64,000 bases of DNA from Vicia villosa (GCF_029867415.1 NC_081182.1:8748646-8812645), one strand, 5' to 3'; counted from the first letter of the stretch, positions 12,400 through 26,800 are shown. Made by a program: numbers and translations. The notes: generated by a model from the sequence alone, not told the origin.

Positions 12400-12407
12400 T
12401 TATATAT
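12400..12407 (-). promoter_or_regulatory. Candidate TATA box of the first BEL1-like gene
   Basis: The minus strand reads ACCATATATAACT about 190 bp upstream of the ATG, a reasonable TATA position for a gene with a 150-bp leader. The leader is rich in CT on the minus strand and includes a GAATC pentamer repeated near 12335-12355. This is positional inference only. Confidence 0.3.
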
Positions 12408-14218
12408 GGTGAAGACATGACATAAACAACATAGAAGTGGTGAATACATACATCCGTACTAAGGTAGAGCAGTAGATAGATTCATTGGTGAGTGAGGATA
12501 ATCAGTGGTCACAATCAAATCCCAAGTTTCATGTTTGAATCAGTAAGAAAAATGTAAAACAAACTTGGAGGAGTACTACTATATACTGTACTATACTATA
12601 CACATGACAAAATCATAGACTAGTATTATTATTTATTAGTATATATTAGTAGCACTTAGGAGAAAGTGTCAATAAAAAACCTAGGTGTGTTTAGGATAGT
12701 GTTTAAGAGTGTGTGTATTTATGAAAATTGTGTTTGAAATGTTTTTGTTAACATAAAAAGAGGACACAGCTAAGTTGCAGAACTGTTTTTAGCTATTTAA
12801 CTCTAACTACTTTATTTTGGCCTAGTTAAGATGCAAACAAAATCATTATTGCTTAACATGTTTACGTTTGACCGAATCGATTTCGATTTGGTTTGATTCT
12901 ATTCTATAAATTGAAATGTTTCGATTCAGTTCGGTTTAATAAAAAATTAATGAAAATTGCATTAATATGATATTAAATTTATATTTAGAAATGAAAAGGG
13001 TACAAATTGAAGGCACTATTGAAGTGGACCCAAGCAAGGGAAGCCACACTCTCTTTAATCTTTATAGCCAAGTTTCAACAATGATGAAAAAAATAATAAT
13101 AATACTTAATTTTTCTCCCTCTTAGCAGATCTACTATCTATCTATCTATCCTCCCTCAGAGGTGCTGAGCTATGAACCTATGTATCTATGAGACAGTTGT
13201 GGCATTTTTGTTAAAGAGGGCAAAGTTAATTGGCTATGTTTGAAAACATAAGAAAATGACAGAAAAATAAAATGGTCCCCAAATTGAAAGCATCAAATTT
13301 TTGTAGCATTGGGAGACTCAAAACACAAAAAGCAACTCATCAAACAGGAGGGGAGCCCTCCCCCTCGTTTCATAGGTTAAACTGTTCATTCTGCAAAAAC
13401 ACAAAGATAAAAGTGGGCTATCTTTTACACACTCCCACTTCTAGGATTGTCATAGTATTTTACTTTTTTCACCCCTTAGCTTTATTATTAGGGATGTTGA
13501 AAGAACACACTCGTTAAGATATTTTAAATTAGTAAATGGTTTTGTGTTGTGTTCAAAATTTGAGATGCTTTATATGTTTAGTGTAAGGTGGTGGTGGTGT
13601 GTGTGATGAGATGATAGTGATTTTGGGGATCGTTATTGGTCTCTTTCGATGCTATTGCAATGATTGCGATCTTTGTTCCTTTCGGGACTCTTTTCTACTT
13701 GTCACTATCTTGCTCTGTCATATACCTTGATCTAATCCACTCATTTCTTCTTACTACGTTCTTCATTCAACTTGCTTAAAAAGTTAAAGTACTAATAGTA
13801 CTTGTTTCAACTTTCATTTCAATCCTGTTTTACCCTCTCTTTTTTGTTGGTAATTGCATAATTGAGTATTGACTAATTGGATGTTTTAATTGATGTTTAG
13901 ATGGATTAAGTTTTAGAATTCTAACAAAATTATAAATTAATGTTATCTCCGAAAACTTATAAATTAAGTGTGTATGTTTGATATCACTTACATTTGCAAT
14001 TTTCTTAAGTGTGAGGTCATTTTGCAATAGTTATATTTTGTATATGTTTTGTTTCATTTTGAATATATTAAGAATTGATTTTAGATATTTATCTTTGAAT
14101 TTGAATTTGATATGTTTCGATAGAATTTATTCTTAATTAAAGTTATGATTTACCGTTTGACTTCCAAAATGGTACAAGCCCATAATATGTTACATCATCC
14201 ACCAAGATAAAAAGACTC
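12408..14218. other. Intergenic DNA upstream of the first BEL1-like gene
   Basis: No gene is recognised. Around 12870-12950 there is a short stretch with TTCGATTTGG/TTCGGTTTAA motifs like hAT subterminal repeats. The ORFs here are short, poorly composed and unsupported. Confidence 0.35.
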
Positions 14219-14549
14219 GGGGTGTGTTTGGATTGACGGTGGACAGAAATGATTCTAATAGAATTAAAGTTGGTATAATTGATTTTATCAAAATTGAGTT
14301 TAGCAGAATTATTTTATGTTTGGATACATTTATGTAAAAGTGAGTTGAATAATAAATTGTAGTGTAAAAATCATCTAGAATCAATTCTGGAGGTAGAAAC
14401 TACAAATTATAGCTTCAAATAGAATCAATTATGGAGATAGAATCAATTATACTTTTACCTAAACAAACATCTTAAAAACAACTCATAATCAATTCTACAC
14501 CTCTAAAATTACTTTTGACCCTTCTAAAAGCCAAATCAAACATGCACTC
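14219..14549. mobile_element. MITE with GGGTGTGTTTGGATT-type termini
   Basis: The left end GGGTGTGTTTGGATTGACG and the right end read inward, GAGTGCATGTTTGATTTGG, form imperfect inverted repeats enclosing about 330 bp of AT-rich DNA with repeated TAGAATCAATTATGGAG-like motifs. This matches common non-autonomous elements of plants. A clear TSD was not found. Confidence 0.5.
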
Positions 14550-16660
14550 AAAGCTATTTGTCGAGGTGCCGACATTCTTAACATAAGAAAACTCAATGAA
14601 GTCTCGCACCCATAAATCACTACAATGAATTAGACACATATTATTTAGGTATTTAGCAACACCAAGGTGCTATTACTACTACGAACTACGTGGAGTGCTA
14701 GTACTACTCCCAACTACATGGAGCGTATTCAGATTTGATAGGTTTTACCACTTCGATGTAATGGGTTAATTTGCAATAATTAAGATCTTATGAAAGTCTA
14801 ATAAATTTGTAATACATCTCATTTGTTGGGGCAATTGCTGATAATTATGGTTAGTGTTTTGAATCAAGAAATTAAACACAATGCTAATTTGTTATGTTAA
14901 CAAATTAATTATCTCATGATTGCTTTCATCCATCTGCTGTCTTATAGACCAAACGAAATTAGTGGTTAATGTTGACATAATATGATGTTGTGCCCCTCGA
15001 ACAAGATTGCTTATTGCAGACCTTAATGCTCAACGTGGATTAATAGGGGACAAAACTTCTAGCACATTATCCGCATACGTCGATGCAATGCCATCATTGT
15101 AGTTGGCATACCATAAGGTTGTTCTCTACCGTCAGGGTTAATGAAAAATTCAAGGGAAAAGGAGATCTTGGGTCTCCTAGATTCTGTGTAACCCCGGGGG
15201 TAGTTGGAACACTAGAAACTTGAGGTGGCGGCACCGCCACTCTTAGGGATACAGTCGAGGTCGATACTGGGCTTATCACAATAGGATTTTCCCTAAGAAA
15301 ACTCGAAACACCTATAAGACCAGTCGTCGATCCGACTGGTTATTCTGTGTCTGAAGCATTATTTTGAGGAAGGGAAGTGTTCTTTGAATGTACCATTTCA
15401 GCAAGTCTTACCATTTCTCAGACACATAAAAATATAGACATTGAGAATATATTTTCATTTAAAGACAAAACCTATAGTAAACATAAAACTTTCCTTACTA
15501 AGAGTAAAAGTATTGCACAAAAGGGTCCCACCGGATGTGCTAATTTGTTCACTAGTGTTTATAGCAGACAGTCATAAGTTTAGTCCACTTAAGAGATTAA
15601 CTCGAAAAATCTTAAAGACATATTGTGCAACAAGGGATTAGTCAGAAAAGTGTGTTTGTTTTGAGTTTATAACGCTTGAACGGTAAACAACTGGAAACAG
15701 ACAATAAACTTTGGGTTAAGATAATAGACAAGACATAAAGTAAATGAAATAAATGACATTTAATCTAAATGTTTTGAATGTAAAATATTTGCATAATGTT
15801 TAAAGTGTGGACGCATATTCACATATCTGACAAACTATTTCGCTCGATGATTTGGGTACTTTAGTTCTACAAAAAACTAGTAAGGATTTGCGACCCCGAC
15901 TATAATGCATAAGCTTGCATTATATACTATTACAAAGATAACTGTCGACAACAGTTAAATTCTAAAGATCTGATACGTATCCCAATCCTTAGGCCTTCAT
16001 GCTCTAACTTGCTTCCACGCATCTTTCAAGAATATAACTCCTGAGAAGCCACAAATCGTGCTGATAATTGTGTTGATAAATGCTTCAAACCTCCTAATTG
16101 CCTTCACGAATGTCTATTTAAGTTCTATAGCACTTGTCGAAATGTCTTTTTAGTTAATTAACTCTTAGAATTAGTGAATATTCTAAGTCCTAGACAATTG
16201 GTGACCTTGCCAACCCCAGCCATAATGTTGAAAATCCTTTTCGAGATTTTGTACATGTTTTTAAAAGAAAGTGATCCTAATCTTGTGGATCTGTTCTTAA
16301 GATTTTTCTAAACAATGTTCACCATGAACACTTTTGGTTGGCTTGGTTAGTAAGTCGAGCCCTTTTCAGTCGAGACTTCTTAACTTAGCATTTTTTACCA
16401 TTGCTATTAGCACTCTACATTGACTTACCTGTAGCTGGAATTTCCCGGGCTAACAGATTTCCCCCCAAAAATGCCATTTTGCTAATGAAGCTCCTTTAAA
16501 AAACACTTTTCTGATATTTCGGAGTCGGTGAATCACGAAAAAGTTTGTCAACGTGTTCAAAATATGATGGACTCCTCATTGTTGAATTGTCACTAAATGT
16601 AGGCTTGACCTTCTTAGATGCTGCTTTTGTTTTTACCAGTTAAGAGGGTGATTTCAAGTA
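14550..16660. other. Degenerate retroelement-like sequence
   Basis: The minus strand around 15400-15000 has a P/V/S-rich stretch followed by ALRSAISNLVRG-like residues, reminiscent of decayed gypsy gag but too broken to classify. Two loosely similar blocks (GCGACCCCGACTATAATG near 15888 and GCCAACCCCAGCCATAATG near 16207) recur. No intact gene is visible. Confidence 0.25.
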
Positions 16661-16879
16661 TGTGGTCTCCGGAAATGCATTCTTCCTCAATTGATCTTTA
16701 ATGTGGAGTTTTTGTGCTGTCATCGGCCTTTAAAAATATTTATTGTATCGCTTTATAGAGATGGAGATATTCGATTTACCGTCTTTCATAACACCATCAT
16801 CATCAAAACTGGCCCTCTTCTAATGACTCCAGACCATAGGTTCTCACAAGTGTAAAACCACACTTTGAGTTATATGAAC

Positions 16880-18202
16880 CTAAATCACAACTCGTTTGGC
16901 TTCGTGAAAAATATAACTCAGAGCTGATCGAGATATGTTGCCGACCAAGTGAGAATATAGAGTGTTGTCATTGAATATGTGTTCCAACACTATGATAACG
17001 CCCGCCTTGACCATTTTTCCATCTTCGACTTCTATCATTTTTGTCCCTACCGCGGGTTTAACCCAACTTCTCACATTCTTTGTAATGTGATACCTACAAA
17101 GTAATGCATAAGAAGTACGAAATACCTTTGCAACCAAATTCATTAAAGCGGTATCGCGGTCGGTAACAATTAATTTTGGCATTTCTTCTTGGTCCTTCAA
17201 CATTGACAAAAAAACCTCTAAAGCCCAAATAATTTTTTTCTATTTTTTGCACTCTAGAAATGAAAAACCGACAGAATACATATTCTCTGTTGACGTAATA
17301 TCAACAATTTCCAATAATAGAAGTTTGTACTTGTTGACCTTATACGTTGAATCAATTATAAGCACAATGGGAAACGTATTGAACAATTTTATAGAATTGG
17401 GATGAGTCCAATATATATCTCTTATTGTTACTTCATCCTCGCATCTTCGGTGCCTAGATATGTAATTGTTATCTTTTAGAAGTTTCAGGAGGTGTTGCAT
17501 TTCGATTCTATCCTCCTAAGTGCTAATTTGTATTAATAGCTCCTATTGTACACTTGTTAGATATTTTGAGATATTTCCGGGTCTTTTGCGCTTCAAGGTT
17601 ACAAGTATGTTTTAGGGAGGTAACAAATTCAATGTCATGTCGGAAACACATTCTTTCTCTTTCGACAAGAGGCAATATGCAATTGGATGACCGACTAACT
17701 TTGCCCTTAAATTATGGTTATGTAAACCACAAATCACATTAAATTTCCATTTATTATTTGCCAATCGATAACTACGTAACTTAAATAGACACTCACATTT
17801 TCTTGAACTAGTTTCATCTCGTTTGAAATTTCGGAGAGAAGGTCTATATTTGTCACTTCTTTCGCATCCCAATGTCACAAATGCACTTCTTCTATTGGAA
17901 CCACTATCAGACCTTCCGATCACAACACCAACCCCTAGTTTGGTGGCCTCTATACGAATCCATTGCAGCATGTCATCACAAAATTCATACTATTGTTCAT
18001 TTATAAAATGGTTCCGAATATCTACAACCATCACTAGGACGAGCGAGGCATCTTGAAACACAATAGGTTTGGGGATAGCATTGGGATGCACCATACCTAC
18101 TGTAAACAAAAACATAAAAACTAAGAAACATCCATAACACGAAAAGATTGCTAGTAAATCAGCACAGACATATACCAAAAATGTATCTCCGGACGAGTTC
18201 AT
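16880..18202 (-). pseudogene. FAR1/MURA-like MULE transposase, truncated and frame-broken
   Basis: The N-terminal half shows a FAR1-type DNA-binding domain (DDMLQWIRIEATKLGVGVVIG, then RSDKYRP, KCECLFKLRSY, KWKFNVICGLHNH). Next comes a MULE DDE core with the first catalytic Asp in VLIIDSTYKVNKYKLLLLEI and the second in PKLIVTDRDTALMNLV. In-frame stops lie in the linker near 17610, 17534 and 17520, and a frameshift separates the two halves of the DDE core near 17215-17235. The third acidic residue and the C-terminal zinc finger are absent. FAR1/FHY3 transcription factors share this fold, but the subterminal repeats and decay indicate a transposon remnant rather than a host gene. Confidence 0.8.
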
Positions 18203-18600
18203 ATGAATTTTGGAACTTAACTTCTGGTAAAAGTGTGACCTTTTTTTGTTTCAAACCAGATTAACATGAGGAATGAGAGTTGAAAAGAATGAACTTTACC
18301 TTAAATTTCACTTCCTTTAGCTCCTTTTGATTTGATGAAACACAGAAATGGAAATTTAGAGTGAAAAACTTGATTGAGAATGGAAGGGTTTTTTGAGAGG
18401 GTATAAGGAAAATATTACAAATGAAGTTGATCATGTAGGTTGTTATTTTTAGCAATTTCACTTTTGATTTTTTTGGAGATTCATCTCTGAAATAATCTGA
18501 TATGCAAAGGTGACAAGATTCCAATTTCCCGTATAATATTACTGGAGATACATCTCCGAAATTATCCTTGTAATGGTTCTGGAGCAATTTATTATATCAC

Positions 18601-18618
18601 ATTCTCTCTCTCTCTCTA

Positions 18619-18657
<39 letters not shown>

Positions 18658-18665
18658 TATATATC
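18601..18665. repeat. Compound (CT)n(CA)n(TA)n microsatellite
   Basis: CT dinucleotides run straight into about eleven CA and a few TA units. Confidence 0.9.
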
Positions 18666-19014
18666 TTCAAAATTTGTTTTAATTTGATTATAGGGTGACA
18701 TCATATTTACTCGCTTTTGTGTGATGCAAAGGGTGCGTCCAGAAATATATTCCGAAAACAGAGGGGCAAATTCGAGTTTTTAAAAGGAGAGCTTGAATGG
18801 TCGATAAAGGAGAGCTTGAATGACCTCCAATTGGGATCCATTTAATAAGTTTATAAAAAACAATTCAGACATGATTTTGATACTCAAAATTATTGTTCAA
18901 TTCCCTTTTTGGGTTTAAATTCGAACATTATGTTCAACTCACTTTTAATTAAAATATGTTGACTTTAAAACATTTTTTGTTACCACAAAAAAAATCAAAC
19001 ACATACTTTGTAAC

Positions 19015-20829
19015 TCGGAGTGTTCAAAAAATCCGTAAAACTTAACTGAACCACAACATTGAACCGAACCGTTTATAAATAATCGAACTGCTATCTCGGG
19101 TTTGTGAATCGAACAACATGTTATCAAACAGCTCGATAACCGAACTAAACCAAACCAAAACTTGTTGAACCGAACCGTAATTAACTAACCATACTTTTGG
19201 TATGATATTCCTTAGTTATGTTGAACCTTTAGTTCAATAGTATTTTCTCTAAATTAACTATTTAGAATTGAAATTTATTTTAAATATGAAAAATTAATTT
19301 TTTAAATTTACATTTTTTTTAATGGTAATAATTAATTTTTCATGTGAGTTGATAAGTGTATTTTAAAATGAACGGAACCTCAATCAATTATGTAAAAATT
19401 CAATTTTCACGTTGTTAAAAACTGTGGTTGGACCTAACCTACAAAACCGGCTAGTAGAGTGAAGATTGCCCCCACTTATAAGCACATGTTCAGATCATAT
19501 ATTGTTCGATGTAAGACTCTTAACACACTACCATTTTAAGAAATGTGGTTGGACCTAACTCATCCCTACAAAACTGACTTGTAGGGTGAGGATTGCCCTT
19601 ACTTATAAGCACGTGTTCAGGCCATATATTATCCGATGTGAGACTCTTAACGCACCTCCTCACGCCCAGAACTAGACAACTGAAACGTGGAAATAAATTA
19701 TAGGTGGCCCGATAGCGGAAACCATAATAGGTGGTCCACTCAATATTTCAAGAATTAACAATGTGTTGTTGATAAAATAAAAACTCAATAGTTAATACTA
19801 ATAATCATTATGTTTTTTTAATTAAATAAAATATGCATTCATTTTAATTAATAGCGAGTATTATTGCAATACAAATTAAAAATCACCAAAAAAAAAGGAT
19901 GAATCAACTCACAACATCCATGTTAATAACATATATAAAACCGAAAATTGCATATGCCTAGGAATATAACTATGATTATATTAAAATATTCAAAATATTC
20001 ATGCTTCCGGATCTGTAGTGTTAATAGCACCAAAATCATAGATTAGATCTGCACTAGATCGAAAATCATCTTTTGACCTGAAACAAATGAACACCACACA
20101 AAGACGAGAAATCAAAACAAACAACGATGCACTAAAATGACGAAGTTACTAAAAAAATAACACTAAATATATGCGAAAATCACATATTTAACTAATAGAG
20201 AAACAATAACGATTTGAAAGAGTGATTTTGGATCAAAATCGATCTTAAATCACCCCAATAATAGAGTATGGTGTTGATAACCAGTTTTATATTATTTTTG
20301 TCAAATTATATATTTTTTAATTGATTGGTTCTAAAAATATTATTAAAATAGAAACTCATTATTTATATATACCTTTGAAAAAGGTTTTTTTTTTTTTTTG
20401 GTATGTAGTGAAACAGGCATTAATCCTGTTCTTTTTTATAATAATGAAATGATATATAAATAGAAAGATGATAATAGAATATTACAGTTGTATTTATAAT
20501 TGGTTGATTAATATAAACTCAGTTCTAATTTGGATATTAAAATTGTTAACAAATAGTATATAAATAGAAATATGAGTTTATATTAACAAATAGGATATAT
20601 AATTGGTTGATTTTAAAATATAATAATTCTCTATATGTGGATTCTCTTACAAATGGTTACTAATAGTTTGGTATAATTCACAATTAAAAACTGGTATACC
20701 AACAAAATTGTTTAGTTCAGGTCGGTTCTAAAGAAATTAAAACGGTTCAGTTCGATTTTACAATCTTTGTTATGATTTAGTTCGGTACATTATTGGTTCT
20801 CTTAAAGAAGTATACTATCAACAACCCTA
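19015..20829. mobile_element. Non-autonomous hAT element with empty-site evidence
   Basis: The 1815-bp insertion is flanked by a perfect 8-bp TSD TTTGTAAC (19007-19014, 20830-20837). The ends TCGGAGTGTTCAA and TAGGGTTGTTGAT (right end read inward) are imperfect TIRs. Subterminal GAACCGAACCG / CGGTTCAGTTCG motifs occur at both ends. The paralogous segment at ~28752-28760 has a single TTTGTAAC and no insertion. No transposase frame is visible. Confidence 0.85.
19422..19656. repeat. Two ~110-bp direct repeats inside the hAT element
   Basis: Copies at 19422-19528 and 19543-19656 share GTGGTTGGACCTAAC, ACTTATAAGCAC, GTTCAG, ATATT and GTGAGACTCTTAAC-like blocks. The cores are well conserved and the ends less so. 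Confidence 0.7.
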
Positions 20830-20959
20830 TTTGTAACATTTTGAAAACCACAAGAACTCCGTGTAATTTCATAAAACTCATTGCAATATCAATCATGCTC
20901 TTAGAATCTAAACAAATTTGTTATTCTCCTCTTCAATTGCTTCCAAGGAAGTTACTAAT

Positions 20960-21089
20960 TACTCCCTCCGTTTTTTTTAAGTGTCGTTTTAAAAGAATTT
21001 TTTTGTTTCTATTTAAATGTCATTTTTATAGTTTAATGTTATAATTAGTCAATTATACGCATATTTTAAAAACAACCCCACTTCACATG
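20960..21089. mobile_element. Partial Stowaway-like MITE
   Basis: The segment starts TACTCCCTCCGTTTT, the typical Stowaway end preceded by TA. It is absent from the paralogous segment at ~28870. The matching right terminus is not visible, so it is truncated or decayed. Confidence 0.5.
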
Positions 21090-21151
21090 GACCAAAGTAT
21101 GCACATGGACCACACCACACCCCACCACATGTTGTGAAAGAAAATTATTAA

Positions 21152-21524
21152 GGCTATGTTTGAGAGTTCGGAGGGGAGAGGGGGACTTTGAAAAATATGA
21201 AGGATTGGGGAAAAAGAATATAAAGATTTTAGTTCGGAGAGTTTTGAAGGGTTTGGTTTTCTTCATAACACAAAAAACCATATAATTTGGGAAACTCACA
21301 ATTTGTATTGAATGAGGGTTTTGGAGGGCTTAGATAAAATGTTCAAATATTATTTTTGGTGTTATAGTATTTCAAAAAGTAAAAATACATTAATGATAAA
21401 CATTATTTAATCATTCTAAACAAAATCCTTTTTTCAAAAAATATAAAAAATTCTCTAAATTTTTTTAAAAAATCAATTTTTGAAGCCCTCTCTTCCTTTC
21501 TCCTCCAAACTCCCAAACATAGCC
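21152..21524. mobile_element. PIF/Harbinger-like MITE with TAA target duplication
   Basis: The 373-bp element has inverted ends GGCTATGTTTGAGAGTTCGG and GGCTATGTTTGGGAGTTTGG, and is flanked by TAA (21149-21151, 21525-21527). The paralogous site near 28935 is uninterrupted (AAATTACTTAAGAAAAG). Confidence 0.85.
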
Positions 21525-21720
21525 TAAAGAAAAGCCAGAATATTCACATCGTACATGTCACCAATTTTTTTCACACAGAGTTTCATTTTTCTTATACAAC
21601 ATTAATGCAAAAGACATTTTCCTTATCCTTTTACAAAAAATTGTGTGCAGCTAACATGAAACCAATCATCTGTAAGATTATTATTATTATTATTACAAGC
21701 AGAATGAAAAATGAAGATCT

Positions 21721-21821
<101 letters not shown>

Positions 21822-21889
21822 TATACACATAGACCTCTCTGTATACTTTGTACATTTGTGAATTACATCACTTTTATGAACAATGATGT

Positions 21890-22571
21890 AAAAGAGAGAG
21901 TAAGAGAGAAAGAAGAGATAGAGTGATACAAGGATTTGGTAAGGCAGTTCCTTAAGTCGTCCTTGTGTATGGGTATGTCTGCCCTTAATTTCAAATGAAA
22001 TTGAGAAATGATTTCTTAATTTGCAAAAAGTAACTACAAGACAAGTGTTCCAAGATCAACCATTACAAACCCTATTCGTTTGATGTTGATTCAACCTCTT
22101 ATCTTCTTTTAAGACACAATAACTACCAATTAACTATTCGACTATTGCTACTACTTTAAGTTCTTTATCTCAAAAGTCTTCATGCACGATCAATTTTACC
22201 TATTGCAACACAAGACTCCCTCCCAATTCAATCTGTCGTTCTCGCGCTACTCCTTTGCATGATTTATCTGCAAAGATTTCACTAGGCTGCGATTCCTCTT
22301 GGACCGTCTTGCACGAATACCCCTAAATCTACCAAAGATCTTGGAGGACAAATCCGTGATTTTTCTGGATGAAACCCCCTGCAAATCTCAACCTAATATT
22401 CTTGGCTACACGAGAATCTAATTGAACGTTATTAAACCTCGTATAGATGGCGCCCCAATAAAAGATGAATATGTGTCATTTATCAGTGTGTATGCATATA
22501 TTGGAGGAGGTTTTGCCAATAGTTGCTATCATGATGACACGTGGCTAGGATTTTCATCACGACAACCTTGA

Positions 22572-22574
<3 letters not shown>
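21890..22574. other. Unannotated intergenic DNA
   Basis: No gene or clear element was recognised. The sequence is less AT-rich than its surroundings and may be a decayed LTR retroelement leader, but I cannot support that. Confidence 0.3.
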
Positions 22575-23486
<912 letters not shown>

Positions 23487-23849
23487 TTTATCATTATATA
23501 TTAAAAATTAATTTCAGTTTATTTTTAAATATATATTATAGTTTATTTATTCAAATATATACTATGGATTATATTTAAATTAATTTCAGTTTATTTCTAT
23601 ATATATATTTTAAAAACAATTGTACATCAAAACACATTTTGATATTTATTGTATTTTTTAATCATTTTAACATATAATAATTAATAAAATTATACTCTTT
23701 ACTAATTTTAAAATAAACTGAAATTAATTTTTACATATAATAATAAATATAAAATAATATTAATTGAATAATAAGATATTATTACTTATTATTAAATATA
23801 ATATTACATTACTTATCATAAAATAGTTTAAACATAATGAAAATATGAA

Positions 23850-26800
23850 ATACTTGATTTTCTGGAAGTGGTTAAGGTTAGTTGGAATAACAGGTTGCAT
23901 GGATATCCTATGTTTGTCCTCTCGAGCAAGTTGAAGAGACTACAACCCCTTTTGAGGGGGCTAAACAGAAGAGTAACTAAAGAGGTGAACCTGCTTTAGG
24001 ATTATATAATGAAGCTGGTGCATACTCAACAAAGACTTGTTGAGGATCCTTTCAATGGTGAACTTATACAGGAAACCAAACTGATAAAATCATGCTCTCT
24101 ACTGAAGAGGAAGAGAAGCTTTTGATGCAGAGAGCTAAGGCTACATGGATTAAATTAGGGGATACTAACAACGCATACTTTCATGCAATTGTTAAGGGGA
24201 GGCAAAAACAGAACAAAATCTTGCAATTAGTCAACAAATATGGTAATATTATTATTAAGCAAAAAGAGATGGAGAAGGAAGTACTTTGGTTTTACGAGGA
24301 GTTGATTGGTACTTCCTCTACAAACTTGCTACATGTGAATATTGAAATTTTAAGAAAAGGAACACCATTGAAAGAAGATAGTAAAGAGACATTGATTCAG
24401 CCTATTACAAAAAAGGAAATTTGGAGTGCATTAACAGGTAATGGTGATACTAAATCTCCAGGTCTTGATGGTTTCACTGCAAAAAAATTTAAAAGTTCCA
24501 GGGACATTGTGAAACACGATTTGAGCCTAGCTGTCCAAGACTTTTATGAACATCATAAGCTTTATGCTGCAATCAATTATGCAGTGGTGACTTTAACTCC
24601 TAAAACTCCTAATGCTACCAATATGAGAGATATTTGACCTATAGCTTGTTGTACCACTATTTACAAAATCTTGTCCAAAATCCTCACAACCAGATTGAGT
24701 AAAGTCATCAATGAGGTTATTAATTCAAGCTAGTCGCTTTCATACCTGGCAGAGTTATCCACGATAACTTTCTAATGGCGTATATTTGACAGGTTACAAT
24801 CGTAAGCATATCTCACCTAGGTGTGTTATCCAAATGGATATCTAAAAGGCGTACGACACGGTCGAATGGATTGCTTTAGAAACTATTATGAAGGAAATGA
24901 ACTTCCCTATTAAGTTTGTTGATTGGATTATGGAATGTGTTTGCACCGTCTCCTACAGATATTCTATAAATGGACAAGTCACATATTTGCTGAAAGCGAA
25001 ACGAGGTCTCAGGCAGGGAGACCCAATCTCTCCTTTACTTTTTGTTTTGGTTATGGAATATGTGAGATATTGGATCGAACTCTAGTATGGTCGAAGGGTA
25101 GCTTCTTGGTTCGACAGGTTTAAGCATGAAGTCGAAGGTTGTTCACATGTTTGTGTCGAAAATGCTAGGGTTGTTAGCATGTTAAATTAGGGTTAGTGTT
25201 TAAACCCTAATTTGTTAAGTTAGCTTGTTTATTAAGTTGGCTTGTGTAATGGGCCTTGTGGAAAAAGCCCATTAGGTAGTATGTTAGGTTTTATTATAAA
25301 GCATACTAGTCTCTCATCATTGCTAAGCTGCAAATTCTAATTTAGGGTGAGAGAGGTTATTTGTTATTCTTATAAACTTGTAATCTTATTTTAAGAGAAA
25401 GTAAGAGAATAGCAGTTATAACCAATTCTTGTGTTCTTATTCTTCCTTGTCCTTTATTCTTCTTTGCATTATACTTTGTTCTTGGCATTGAATTCACAAC
25501 AGAATACTTGCACATAAGTTCGTCTACTCCGCAGAATAATCCGAATTTCAACTTTCACCCTCGCTGCAAGAAACTCTATCTAACTAATATTTGTTTTACA
25601 GATGACTTGATAATTTTTACAAGAGGAGATGCTTTTTCTGTCAGTATTATGACGAATGTGTTCAAGGAATTTTCTTCTGCTATTGGCCTTAAAGCCCACC
25701 CTGCCAAGTTCAAATTATACTTTGGGGGTGTGAGTTATAATGTGCAACAAGATATTATGGAGGGAACTGAACTTCAGATTAGGGACCTCCGCTTTAAATA
25801 TTTAGGTGTCCCGTTGGCAAGCAGAAAACTTACTATTACTCAATGTCAACCTCTTATCAAAAAAGTTAATGCCCGTGTAAAGCATTGGTCTGCCTACCTC
25901 CTTAGCTACGCAGGTAGATGTCAACTAATAAGGAGTGTCCTATTTGTTATCACTGCTTATTGGTTACAGGTGTTTCCTCTCCCTAATCATGTGATGAAGC
26001 ATATTGACGTTATCTGTCACAGTTTTTTGTGGAGTGGTTCAGACTGCAGTAGAAGAGCACCGATCGCTTGGGAATCAGTTTGTAAACCAAAAGTTGCTGG
26101 CGGTCTGAACATCTTGAGCTTGCAACAATGGAACCAAGAAGCACTTGGAAAATTGTTATGGAATATTCATATGAAAGCGGACCGCTGATGGATTCATTGG
26201 CTTGATACATTTTATTTCAAAGGTTGAGACATCCTAAACTGGCATATTACTTCTTCAAGTTTGTGGATCTTGAAGAAGATTCTTAAGCATAAGGATATTT
26301 TGATGAGTAATGCATACTGGAATAAAGCTGTTATGACAGACAAGTACAACACTGGTAGCATGTATAAGGCCCTTCGTGGTGACTAAGATCACATGTGCTG
26401 GAAACACATTCTCTTAGATAATTTTGCTCGGCCTAAGGCTTGTTTCACTCTTTGGATAGCGCTGCTACAAAGATTGGCAACAAAAGCGAGATTGATACGA
26501 TTCAGTATTATAGCAGACTCGATCTGTTGCTACTGTAACAAGGAGGAAGACATTCAACACTTTTTTTTAGTGTAGCCATACGAAGAAAATCTGGTGTGAT
26601 ATCCTTAGATGGTTGAAACTGCAGCATATTCCTATGAAATTGGATCAAGAAATTAATTGGTTGGTCAACATAACCAAGAGGAAAAGGCTGCAGTGGAAAA
26701 TGGCGAAGATGGAACTTATTGAAACTATCTATGAGATTTGGCATGATAGGAACAACATCATTTTTAATGGTTGTAGTGTTGATTCAAATATTGCTGATAA

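Larger units (their letters stand above)
16660..18790. mobile_element. Second Mutator-like element, FAR1/MURA type
   Basis: A broken MULE transposase on the minus strand is flanked on the right by GGAGATTCATCTCTG (~18476), GGAGATACATCTCCG (~18543) and TCCAGAAATATATTCCG (~18730). On the left is TCTCCGGAAATGCAT (~16667). The motifs match those ending the PMD element at 4.2-7.8 kb. Ends and TSD are not resolved. Confidence 0.55.

Noticed and set aside
13272..13517. 81-codon plus-strand open frame
   Set aside because: No homology-like motif, no splice partners and biased toward read-through of simple sequence.
16880..18202. A functional FAR1-related host transcription factor
   Set aside because: At least three in-frame stops and a frameshift inside the DDE core, missing C-terminal zinc finger and MULE-type flanking repeats.
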